Shown: piece after piece, positions 5,937 through 12,852 of the stretch
Layout of the letters: each line of letters begins with the position of its first letter
How positions within the stretch are numbered: the first letter of the stretch is position 1
Assembly (NCBI GenBank): GCA_002363515.1
Contig: DEVX01000060.1
Span: 1 to 12,852 of the forward strand
Length of the DNA stretch: 12,852 nt
Source: Candidatus Saccharibacteria bacterium UBA3225
GTDB taxonomy: Bacteria; Patescibacteriota; Saccharimonadia; Saccharimonadales; Saccharimonadaceae
Reading direction: 5' to 3'
The notes under the pieces: generated by a model
Database searches by the model: none
What the model was told of the DNA's origin: nothing
What the model saw: the letters and a program-made list of their open reading frames with translations, nothing else
Position numbers and translations under genes: made by a program

Positions 5937-8396
5937 CTATAAAAGCTCCTTGAATGGCCTTCTGCTTGAATAATAGTAACCAAAACCGTTAAGGTTGCAG
6001 TAGCTCTTTATCGTTTTTTCCCGATCTTTGTTATCTCCGTACTCTAGAAGATACACAAAGAGATTTGCCGCTTTTACTTTCTTGAGATACTTCTTTAGAT
6101 ACTCGGTATCCTCAGAATTTTGCTTATTACCACTGTTGTCCGAAAAAACCTCCTCCTGGTTTACACCATCAAACAATTCCTTGTATGAACCGTCCTCAAT
6201 CGATTTAGCCACAAAATCATCCGCACCATTTATCATAACCTCCATACCGCGACTATGAATTTTCCTTAAAATATTTTGCAGACCCGCATATAGTCCAGTC
6301 CTTTTTCTTTTGTAATAATAATATACATCCAAGTTATCGATATAATAGCCATCGGCGCCCTTAGCTCTAAGTTTAGGCTCAAGCTCTTCCGTAATAAAAT
6401 CTTGCCACACCTTACTAGACGCATCCACCCACTGTTCTGCATTCCAACCCTCGTATTTCCCTAAAAGAAGCTTCTCAAAACGTTTATCGCCACTGTAATA
6501 CCGAGAGTCATCCGACCATTCGATAGCACCAACATTGAGGTAAGAATATACTTTTATGCCTTTAGCATGCAGCTCATCGATAAACGCTTTTGGAAATCCT
6601 TCTTGAAAGTCTATTACTACATGATCATGAGCATATAGTCTGCTTAATTTATTCCTATGCTTGTTGTAATCAAGCCCAAGATATACTCCGTATTTCTTAC
6701 CAATTTTTGCCGAAGACATACCCGTCACAGTAACTTTTACCTTCGCAGATTTGCCGTTCGCCGTTCGCGCCGTAATAGTCGTTTCGCCAACTTTCACACC
6801 TTTCACTTTGCCAGCTGACACGGTTGCAATTTTTTCGTCGTCGGATGTCCACGTCACGCCTATATTGGTCGCATTTGCAGGGTATATCGTATAGCCTATC
6901 GTTTTCGATTCACCGACGCCCACCTTTATGTCTGTCATATTTAACTTAATACAAGTTGGTTGCACGCTATTAGTTACAGACGTGCCACCGCCAGAAGAGC
7001 CACCTTTGCCACCGCCAGAAGCAGTTCCAGAGTTGTCTCCAGTGTCCACAACCGGCGAGAAATTTCCCATCGGCATAACCATAAAGTCTAGTACAATAGA
7101 CATGCCGCACCAAAGCACAAGTCCAATTACGACCGCATAGAAACGATTCTTGGCTGACACAAGTTTGCCAGAATCGCCCGCTGCCGTCATTACAATGTAG
7201 CCAGTAAAAAGAACTCCCAATGTGCCAGCCATCCCCGCAGAAATAGTCAAGAAGTCAATTACTCCGTTAATAATACTACCAATTGACGCCGTAGAGTTTG
7301 TTGGCGAACATAAGCTACCCGGCAAAATCGAAGTACATTGAATCTGACGAGTAGGCGCAACCGTTACGGGCGGATTATCATTAGGGTCTAAATGCTTGCG
7401 TGTCGACGCAACCCCACATTCACAATTTGCATCAGACGAGCCACAACCACCTTTTGGATCAGAAACAATTAGCGAATTATTTATATCGACACTTGTAGAT
7501 TCGCTAATGCCCAAAGTTTTACCGCTAACCGCATAAATAGCGGCGCCATGCCCCCAACCAGTGCGATCATTATTCGTCGGGACCATCATAAATAAACCGC
7601 CATCACTACCAAAGGCCATGCCCTCAATAAGCCCAGTCTTTACGACACTTTCGGAAATCTCAATATCCTTTATGTGCTTGTCTTCTTTATGATTGTAAAA
7701 ACGTAAAATTGCACCATGGCCGCTGACTAAATCGTTTACTACTAAGTAATTCCCCCAAGTAGCAGGGCCTTCCTCATACTTTGTACCAGGATAATTTTCG
7801 GTTTTAGTTTTCTTAATGGTCTTGAGGTTTCCATCCTTAATCTTGTGACCCTCATTTCCAGTCCAATACCAGTCGTATGTTTGATTATATGCAAGTTTAG
7901 CGCTGCCAACACCGTCTATCTTTTTTTCATACTTCATCGTCGCATCATCAAACACAAACGTCCCCGCCTGAGTTGCTAGTAGCAATTTGCCAGAAGTGTA
8001 ATTATATGCAAAAGAACTGGCATGACCGTAGCAACCGGGGTCGCCGTATCTACTACATGAAAAATGTTTCTTTTCCGGTATCATCTTGACGATCTTAAAA
8101 GTCTTACGATCTATAAAATAAATTCTGCTTCTCGTCGTTGGCTTATAGCCACCTTCATCAATTAGGAACGAGATTACAATATGCGTTGGCGTTAGAGTAA
8201 AGCCTTGCACTTCACCATCACCATCATTATCGACAAAACAATCCCTACCAACACCGCAATTATCTCCGGTTTTAAAGTGCTTCACGAGTTTTATGCCACT
8301 ACTTAGTTTAGTTAGAGCTGCGGCATTATTTGAAAAACTTAATGCCCCAATCGCCATAAATGTAATAACCAAAAACCAATAGAATTTATTTTTCAT
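5937..8396 (-). CDS. Beta-propeller-like / T4SS_pilin-like hairpin / Big_2 / GH114-like glycoside hydrolase fusion
   Basis: This is an 819-residue multidomain surface protein. A signal peptide (about 1-27) precedes a ~320-residue ectodomain of repeated 'xVFDDAT', 'IYFIDRKTFKIVK' and 'ILRFYNHKEDK' strand-turn units, suggesting a beta-propeller. Near its start is a DNDGDGE loop (56-62) that could bind calcium. The Cys-rich part (318-363) leads to two membrane helices (about 382-405 and 417-440) joined by GDSGKLVSAKNR, the same loop motif as in A2. A Gly/Ser linker (455-475) and one Big_2 domain (about 482-558) follow. The C-terminal domain (about 568-819) resembles GH114/TM1410-type TIM barrels: YGVYLGLDYN, HVVIDF, KVYSYLNVGAIE (615-626), DGYYIDNLD (682-690) and VMINGADD. 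Candidate acidic catalytic residues are Asp596, Glu626 and Asp687. GH114 enzymes cleave alpha-1,4-galactosamine polymers; that substrate here is inferred. The start has AGGGAG 4 bases upstream, inside the preceding gene, and the two genes overlap by 11 bases. Known GH114 proteins usually lack a pilin hairpin. Confidence 0.9.
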   Translation of the reverse strand: MKNKFYWFLVITFMAIGALSFSNNAAALTKLSSGIKLVKHFKTGDNCGVGRDCFVDNDGDGEVQGFTLTPTHIVISFLIDEGGYKPTTRSRIYFIDRKTFKIVKMIPEKKHFSCSRYGDPGCYGHASSFAYNYTSGKLLLATQAGTFVFDDATMKYEKKIDGVGSAKLAYNQTYDWYWTGNEGHKIKDGNLKTIKKTKTENYPGTKYEEGPATWGNYLVVNDLVSGHGAILRFYNHKEDKHIKDIEISESVVKTGLIEGMAFGSDGGLFMMVPTNNDRTGWGHGAAIYAVSGKTLGISESTSVDINNSLIVSDPKGGCGSSDANCECGVASTRKHLDPNDNPPVTVAPTRQIQCTSILPGSLCSPTNSTASIGSIINGVIDFLTISAGMAGTLGVLFTGYIVMTAAGDSGKLVSAKNRFYAVVIGLVLWCGMSIVLDFMVMPMGNFSPVVDTGDNSGTASGGGKGGSSGGGTSVTNSVQPTCIKLNMTDIKVGVGESKTIGYTIYPANATNIGVTWTSDDEKIATVSAGKVKGVKVGETTITARTANGKSAKVKVTVTGMSSAKIGKKYGVYLGLDYNKHRNKLSRLYAHDHVVIDFQEGFPKAFIDELHAKGIKVYSYLNVGAIEWSDDSRYYSGDKRFEKLLLGKYEGWNAEQWVDASSKVWQDFITEELEPKLRAKGADGYYIDNLDVYYYYKRKRTGLYAGLQNILRKIHSRGMEVMINGADDFVAKSIEDGSYKELFDGVNQEEVFSDNSGNKQNSEDTEYLKKYLKKVKAANLFVYLLEYGDNKDREKTIKSYCNLNGFGYYYSSRRPFKELL

Positions 8397-8850
8397 AATT
8401 CTCCCTAATGTAGCAATTCAATATAGCATAAGTAGTTGAATCGGTCATTCTTAACAAAGCGCCATTCGTAGAGAGCATATACTCCAAATTAGGGCCAGTT
8501 CCGCCAGATACATTTAAGTATCCATCCACGCTATCGTAGAGATATTTTCGGCTATTATTCTCAGTTAAGTCTATAAAGTTACCCGCTTCATCGATCCGTA
8601 TCATTTTGCTACCATCATTACATCCCCATACACCAATAATACGATCAAGAGAAGGCACTTCAAAATCGTCTTCATCAACATATTCAACTATGCCAGTATT
8701 CTGGTAGTCGTCATCGCCAGAAGCCTTATTGCCGACATAATTATTAATTGAAACGGTCTTTACAATCATCATCACTATCGACAAAATCACAGCGCCAATC
8801 GCCACACATATAATAATCAAAAATTTACGCTTATTGACATCTGGATACAT
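8386..8850 (-). CDS. Small bitopic membrane protein upstream of the GH114-like fusion
   Basis: This 154-residue protein has a basic cytoplasmic start (VNKRK), one membrane helix (about 9-31), an acidic linker (DDD, VDEDDFE) and a compact extracellular domain (about 68-150). The domain reads as beta strands: IIGVWGCNDGSKMIRIDEAG, then FIDLT, KYLYDSVDGYLNV, EYMLSTNGALLRM and YAILNCYI. The 'G-x-W-x-x-x-D-G-x-x-I-x-I-x-x-x-G-x-F' opening is like small lipocalin-like or META-like barrels, but I cannot assign a family. Cys77 and Cys146 could pair. It lacks the C-terminal pattern of B1/B2/B4 yet has the same layout and likewise pairs with a pilin-hairpin enzyme gene. It is first in its operon, with GAGGT 6 bases before ATG. 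Its function is unknown. Confidence 0.85.
   Translation of the reverse strand: MYPDVNKRKFLIIICVAIGAVILSIVMMIVKTVSINNYVGNKASGDDDYQNTGIVEYVDEDDFEVPSLDRIIGVWGCNDGSKMIRIDEAGNFIDLTENNSRKYLYDSVDGYLNVSGGTGPNLEYMLSTNGALLRMTDSTTYAILNCYIRENYEK
8401..8406 (-). promoter_or_regulatory. Ribosome binding site fixing the start of the 819-residue protein
   Basis: On the - strand AGGGAG lies 4 bases before the ATG at 8394-8396. It sits within the last codons of the upstream gene, which stops at 8386-8388. This supports the ATG immediately before the hydrophobic signal peptide as the start and implies translational coupling through the 11-base overlap. Confidence 0.7.
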
Positions 8851-8878
8851 TAAAATACCTCAACCATCATTAAATTCA

Positions 8879-8884
8879 ATTATA
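8879..8884 (-). promoter_or_regulatory. Candidate -10 element of the leftward operon
   Basis: On the - strand this is a perfect TATAAT, about 28 bases before the ATG at 8850. The best -35 candidate is weak (TATACA, 8903-8908, 18-base spacer). GAGGT (8857-8861) lies between it and the start. It overlaps the control region of the divergent gene at 8989. Confidence 0.5.
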
Positions 8885-8914
8885 AACAATTTTTACGTTT
8901 TTTGTATATTCTTA

Positions 8915-8923
8915 TGCTAAAAT
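8915..8923 (+). promoter_or_regulatory. Candidate extended -10 promoter of the rightward operon
   Basis: TGCTAAAAT reads as TGn plus a -10-like TAAAAT, about 66 bases before the ATG at 8989. No good -35 is seen at 16-18 bases. A second -10-like stretch, TATAAA (8925-8930), follows directly. The implied leader of about 55-60 bases is purine-rich (GGGAGAGTGAAAAGAGAGAGG). Confidence 0.42.
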
Positions 8924-8988
8924 TATAAATAATTTGGGAGAGTGAAAAGAGAGAGGTAACACGCTTCTACATATTTAAAAGGGAAGAT

Positions 8989-9876
8989 ATGGGCAAAGAT
9001 AGCGAAGATAATAATGAGGTAGAAATAGAGCGAGTAGCCGAATCGCCAAACATTAACACTGACTCAGATGATATTGATGGTTTACGAGATGCAATATCTT
9101 CCAACTCTCAACAATCAGATATAGATAAAAAGCCGACCAAACAAGAAGACATCAAATTCTATTCCGCAAATATTAGCCGCTCAGACGGAAAAGAGCTAAT
9201 GGTCAACGTCGAGGGTTCCCAAAAGCGCAAAATCGATGAGGCAAAACAAAAAAAGAAAGACCAGCAAGAGGCCGAAAAACGCAAAAAAACCGAAGAGCAC
9301 AAGCGCAAACATGACGCACAAGTAATCAAGCGAAACAAACGCATTAGCGATATAAAATATTTACTTAAGAAAATATGGGGGCTCAAGTATATTTTTTTAA
9401 TAATCATAGTATTAATGGTCTCAACTGTCATAATATTCAAGTTCGTCGTACCGAATATTAACAATAGAATAACAGAAGTCGTCGAGCGGCAGAAAAAAGA
9501 ATCCGACGAAAAGATACTGCAAAAAGAGCGTACAGACATGCTAAAAATACTAGAAAAAGTCATAGGCAACAAGTATTCGCAAAAGGATGTCGAGACAATT
9601 ATAAATGATATTAATCCGAATGCTAGAATTTATGCCTACGATAGCGATGGCGAAATCGATTTAAATGGTACCACGGAACATATAAAGTTTCGCATTAAAG
9701 ATAATCTTCTGTTTGACTTTAATTATATCGACAATCTTGACGGGATAGATCAACAAATTTATAAATCAGGCGACAAATATCACTATATAAATGGCGAAGA
9801 ACTATATCAGTTTAATTCATTGGATGATGCTCTCGTTAAATATCTCACTAATATTGCACTCAGTGAAGAAAGGTAA
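8989..9876 (+). CDS. Bitopic protein with cytoplasmic charged coiled coil and family B-like C-terminal domain (B5)
   Basis: This 295-residue protein of unknown function has four parts. First comes a ~130-residue cytoplasmic part: an acidic, Asn/Asp/Ser-rich start, then a Lys/Glu/Arg-rich segment at about 78-118 that looks like a long helix or coiled coil. One membrane helix follows (about 133-154), then an extracellular charged helix (about 158-190). The C-terminal domain has the B-family layout: MLKILEKVIGNKYSQ (184-198), EHIKFRIKDN (230-239), FNYIDNLDGID, then YHYINGEELYQFNSLDDAL (264-282) and a final helix. It is much longer than B1/B2/B4 on the inner side, which could contact a cytoplasmic partner. 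The start ATG has only GGGAAG very close by (8981-8986), so initiation may be weak; no better in-frame start is seen before the stop at 8926. It lies 2 bases before the large surface-protein gene. Confidence 0.86.
   Translation: MGKDSEDNNEVEIERVAESPNINTDSDDIDGLRDAISSNSQQSDIDKKPTKQEDIKFYSANISRSDGKELMVNVEGSQKRKIDEAKQKKKDQQEAEKRKKTEEHKRKHDAQVIKRNKRISDIKYLLKKIWGLKYIFLIIIVLMVSTVIIFKFVVPNINNRITEVVERQKKESDEKILQKERTDMLKILEKVIGNKYSQKDVETIINDINPNARIYAYDSDGEIDLNGTTEHIKFRIKDNLLFDFNYIDNLDGIDQQIYKSGDKYHYINGEELYQFNSLDDALVKYLTNIALSEER
9867..9873 (+). promoter_or_regulatory. Ribosome binding site of the large surface protein
   Basis: AAGAAAGG-type sequence overlaps the last codons of the gene at 8989-9876 and sits 5 bases before ATG 9879. 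It supports that start, which also places a signal peptide directly at the N-terminus, and it points to coupled expression with the upstream gene. Confidence 0.65.
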
Positions 9877-9878
9877 TC

Positions 9879-12852
9879 ATGGCACTATTTTCAACAAAAA
9901 CAATCGTCAAGTACAAACGCGCGGCTATGCCACTTCTAGTAATAAGCTTTTTTGCTATAGTTTTTTTAAACATTAACCAAACAGCCGCGGCATTATCATT
10001 ATCTAAGGACATCTTAGCCAATCAGCCAGATGCCGGTGAATGGTCTATACCTGCAGGGACCGACGTTGTGTTAAAGAGGTGGCGAACTAAAATAACCGAC
10101 GCAACAATTACTACATCTAATCATTTTAAAGTCGCTATTAACAATGGTGATTATAGAGTAAATATTAAGGGAATGGAAAAGGCATATGACAACAACACTA
10201 CGGATTTAGGAAGAGGCAAAAGCATACGATACGATAAAACCATATCGGCCGGTTATGACTCTAGAAAATACGACAGTAACTGGAAAGTTATATCTGACGA
10301 CCTCAAAGATGCTTATATTACTCTCTTTTTCTCAGACGCAGCGGAGGATCTGGAGGGGCGCAAGTATGATATGGAAATAAAAATGACCAACATCCGCGTC
10401 GTAATGAAAAAAGGAAGTGGCACAGCCTCCAGAGGCGTAGCTTTAGTTTACGGCGACAACACCATAGATTACGGCCTACATTTCGGTAGCTTTGGCTATA
10501 AAGGCGATGGAGGAAAAGCTATGGGCGCAAGCTTCGATTTCACGGTCAAGTTATATCACAAAGGAACTTCTAACTTAATTGACAGCAGCAAACGAATGGT
10601 TTGGAAATTCGACGACATCGACATTTCCGATAAAATATCTGGCGGCTTATATGAAAACGGCAACCATTGGGCCGAAAACGTGAAGCTAATATCGGGCTTC
10701 ATCGCTCCAATATATCTGTCAAAAAATCACGAACTTCATATAGATCTAGAAAACAACAATAAGGAAATAAGATTTTCCCACACTAAAGACGAGGACAATG
10801 ATAATAAAAAGACATCAATCATGTTCGTTATAGATCCCAGCGGATTCAAATTCTCATGGGGCGGCAGCAAATGTGCCACCGACTTCGTTGTGCCTGCTGG
10901 CACATTATATGATGCCACTACCTCAATTAAAGTAGATGGGACGGCAAAGAGCAATGATAGTTCAATAACCGTTTCAGGGGATAATCACACCGTGAATTTT
11001 AGTCACTCTATCACGCGCAAAGATTCAAACGATACTGAAGAAAGTGAAAAATACTATCTAAACTCAGGAGTAAACAATACTTGGAGCACTATCGTATCGA
11101 CGACCACTTTAACAAAGTTCAAGAAAGGCGAAACCAGAGAGTCGCCAAAAAATAATGCGGCCATCTCTGCTAAACTGAGCCCGGGGGACAGCAAGACCTA
11201 TTGGCAAACACTTCATTTTCAAAGATCAAACATTAAATCTGACTTCTACGTAATATACGGCAAATCATGTACAATAGGAGGCCAAAAGATAAGCGGCAGG
11301 CACTGCGTTCACCTAAGCCGTCCACCTGCAACATTCACAGGAAGCGTAGCGGCAAAAGTAAAACTAAACGGCTCCAACTTCGTGAACCCAGTAAATGAAA
11401 CCACTACACCTGCTGGCAACAAGGTCACTACAAGTAATGGCTCATATTCAGTTAGATTCACTAATACAATAAAGAGAGATAGCGATGGATCAGGGGGCAA
11501 TGTTGAAATGTGGTGGTTCTCGACGATGAGACAAGGCTCCACGAGCGGCACAGCAATTAGCGGAAAACGCATTCCTGCCACAGGCGCAAATTCAATCACT
11601 TTAGCCGAAGGCAATAGCAGCACCGTCATCAAAGAATCTGACGGATACACATACACGGGCACCCTCAAGTATGGCGAAACAAAAGTAATCTGCGACGTTC
11701 TCACCTATAATGATACGAGAAGCACTGCACTAACCAATGGCGGGAAGAATAGCGATGCTCACAAATGCGTCAAAGTCTACCGCGACCCGAAGCCCTGCAA
11801 CATCAATACGAGCGTCAAGTTTGGCATCCATAATGGCGAGAACCTTGGCCGCATCGGAGTCGTTAATGCTAGCCTCAGCGGCAGCTTTACATACTCTAAC
11901 GCAAACCCAAATGCTTTCTCATCTAGCAACAATTACACTCAAAGGGCAAATCCAGTTTGGGCACGCCCTGGCGATTCCATCAAATTCGAACATGGCGGGT
12001 GCGCGGGTGGCCAATATGCTGCCAGTAACTCAAACTTAAATGCTAATACATACAAAACTACTTACACTTTTTCTGGCAACCTTAGACAATACACATCATC
12101 TACTCAAATCGCAACTGTAAATGCTAACGACTACCTATTTGGCGAAAAAGTATCTAAGAAGCGTAAAAATTCACCCCTCAAATACCATGGCACCGTCAAC
12201 CGTAGCAGTACCGACACCGGCAATGCTTTTCCAGTCGGAGAAAATGTTGAATTAAATGAACAATCTCCATCGGATACTAATAACCATACTTATGCTCGCG
12301 ACACCTATAACGACAAGAGCTATTCCTGTCTCACATTAAACGAAAACGCACCGTTCCGAAGCAATCACTACCAAATTGCGGGCGTAAATAACACTAACAA
12401 CACCTCCTGCCACGCCTACTCAAAGACTACCGTTGCTAGCGATGTAGGACGCATCATTACTCAAAGTATTACTTGGAATCACCTCAAGGTGGTAGATACA
12501 AAACCTCAAGCTAGCTATAATCAAAGATTTACAGCAGAAGCTAACGTTATGGTCCCATACAACTACAATGCTCAGCCATATATTAGCGGTCCAAATACTA
12601 ACGTTATCTATCGTGGTTCTAGCATGGGCATTAACTTAAAGGTCTTTGTAACTCCACGCAAGAATAGTGCTTTTGGCACAGGAAATACCGAACAAGCTAA
12701 GGCGCTCAATACTTATGCCACTATTACAAAGCCAACCACGGTTACCGCCGAATACTATTACCGCTCTGGTAATAACTACAACGTAATTTACGGAGGTAAT
12801 GCAATCGCCGACGCAGCCTATTCTGGCCGTCTCAACCAAAATGGCGCCTTTA
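9879..12852 (+). CDS. Large secreted repeat-containing surface protein, adhesin-like, 3'-truncated
   Basis: The frame is open from ATG 9879 to the window edge (991 complete codons, no stop); the end lies outside. A signal peptide is clear (KYKRAAMPLLVISFFAIVFL then TAAA near 35-38). The exported part is Asn/Thr/Ser/Gly-rich and beta-strand-like, with nine cysteines visible. An N-terminal region (about 40-340) includes VWKFDDIDI (241-249). Further on, similar modules recur: HTVNFSHSITRKDS (370-383) matches YSVRFTNTIKRDSD (523-536). P-G-D-S and G-E-T turns recur before strands (LSPGDSKTYW near 433, RPGDSIKFEHGGC near 696, KYGETKVICD near 598). I see no catalytic motif. Size, composition and repeated sandwich-like modules suggest an adhesin or cell-surface layer component; any host-attachment role is inferred. 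No sortase motif or C-terminal anchor can be assessed because the end is missing. It follows the gene at 8989 by 2 bases. Confidence 0.88.
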   Translation, partial: MALFSTKTIVKYKRAAMPLLVISFFAIVFLNINQTAAALSLSKDILANQPDAGEWSIPAGTDVVLKRWRTKITDATITTSNHFKVAINNGDYRVNIKGMEKAYDNNTTDLGRGKSIRYDKTISAGYDSRKYDSNWKVISDDLKDAYITLFFSDAAEDLEGRKYDMEIKMTNIRVVMKKGSGTASRGVALVYGDNTIDYGLHFGSFGYKGDGGKAMGASFDFTVKLYHKGTSNLIDSSKRMVWKFDDIDISDKISGGLYENGNHWAENVKLISGFIAPIYLSKNHELHIDLENNNKEIRFSHTKDEDNDNKKTSIMFVIDPSGFKFSWGGSKCATDFVVPAGTLYDATTSIKVDGTAKSNDSSITVSGDNHTVNFSHSITRKDSNDTEESEKYYLNSGVNNTWSTIVSTTTLTKFKKGETRESPKNNAAISAKLSPGDSKTYWQTLHFQRSNIKSDFYVIYGKSCTIGGQKISGRHCVHLSRPPATFTGSVAAKVKLNGSNFVNPVNETTTPAGNKVTTSNGSYSVRFTNTIKRDSDGSGGNVEMWWFSTMRQGSTSGTAISGKRIPATGANSITLAEGNSSTVIKESDGYTYTGTLKYGETKVICDVLTYNDTRSTALTNGGKNSDAHKCVKVYRDPKPCNINTSVKFGIHNGENLGRIGVVNASLSGSFTYSNANPNAFSSSNNYTQRANPVWARPGDSIKFEHGGCAGGQYAASNSNLNANTYKTTYTFSGNLRQYTSSTQIATVNANDYLFGEKVSKKRKNSPLKYHGTVNRSSTDTGNAFPVGENVELNEQSPSDTNNHTYARDTYNDKSYSCLTLNENAPFRSNHYQIAGVNNTNNTSCHAYSKTTVASDVGRIITQSITWNHLKVVDTKPQASYNQRFTAEANVMVPYNYNAQPYISGPNTNVIYRGSSMGINLKVFVTPRKNSAFGTGNTEQAKALNTYATITKPTTVTAEYYYRSGNNYNVIYGGNAIADAAYSGRLNQNGAF

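Noticed and set aside
5857..8381. The 14-mer ACCAAAAACCAATA occurs at 5857-5870 and 8368-8381, roughly flanking the 819-residue gene.
   Set aside because: A single A/C-rich 14-mer match is expected by chance in a window of this size, and the second copy lies inside the signal-peptide coding sequence. There is no sign of an insertion boundary or attachment site.
9159..9572. Long open frame on the - strand (137 codons) opposite the gene at 8989.
   Set aside because: It is antisense to a well-supported gene, and its Ser/Phe/Leu-rich composition is what antisense of Lys/Glu/Asp-rich coding gives. It lacks a ribosome site and recognisable domains.
11309..11704. Open frame on the - strand (131 codons) opposite the large surface protein.
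   Set aside because: It is antisense to a continuous 991-codon frame with a signal peptide and repeats, and it has no start signal or recognisable protein.
11737..12039. Alternative + strand frame of 100 codons inside the surface-protein gene.
   Set aside because: It is an out-of-frame shadow with Ala/Ser/Thr-rich low-information sequence. The main frame continues unbroken through it.
1..12852. CRISPR array, transposon, prophage or classical secretion ATPase genes.
   Set aside because: I saw no regularly spaced repeats, transposase, integrase or Walker-type ATPase motifs in any supported gene. The pilin-like hairpins alone do not show that a full secretion apparatus is encoded here.

Overview
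The window looks like an accessory, cell-surface gene cluster from a Patescibacteria/CPR genome, most likely Candidatus Saccharibacteria (TM7). The basis is the protein repertoire. Two-helix membrane segments of the CPR type IV secretion 'T4SS_pilin' kind are fused to bacterial Ig-like (Big_2) stalks and extracellular enzymes, and they sit among many small single-pass membrane proteins and one very large secreted protein. TGA is a normal stop (genes ending at 1411 and 3330), which argues against the CPR lineages that read UGA as glycine. The lineage is an inference; no marker gene is present.

Region 1 (1-5742, + strand) is a tightly packed run of six genes. Its order is: a 5'-truncated Big_2/papain-like hydrolase (A1), a small bitopic protein (B1), a second small bitopic protein (B2), a bitopic protein with two FxLYD-like domains (B3), a complete pilin-hairpin/Big_2/papain-like hydrolase (A2), and a third small bitopic protein (B4). 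A1-B1 and A2-B4 are paralogous cassettes. Genes overlap by ATGA or lie 1-60 bases apart, and a strong hairpin terminator (5757-5787) ends the run.

Region 2 (5937-8850, - strand) is a two-gene operon converging on region 1. A small bitopic protein overlaps an 819-residue protein that combines a signal peptide, a beta-propeller-like ectodomain, a T4SS_pilin-like hairpin, a Gly/Ser linker, a Big_2 domain and a GH114-like (endo-alpha-1,4-polygalactosaminidase-type) domain.

Region 3 (8851-12852, + strand) is read divergently from a short promoter region. It holds a bitopic protein with a long charged cytoplasmic coiled coil and a C-terminal domain like that of B1/B2/B4. Just after it is a secreted, Thr/Ser/Asn-rich, repeat-containing surface protein that is open for 991 codons and runs off the end of the window.

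Read together, the genes suggest a modular surface system. A pilin-derived membrane hairpin anchors Ig stalks carrying interchangeable hydrolase heads (two papain-like, one GH114-like), each encoded beside a small bitopic partner, with a large adhesin-like protein alongside. A role in contact with or degradation of a host cell envelope or polysaccharide would suit an epibiotic lifestyle, but that role is inferred. I see no rRNA, tRNA, transposase, CRISPR array or origin, and no gene-free stretch longer than about 200 bases.
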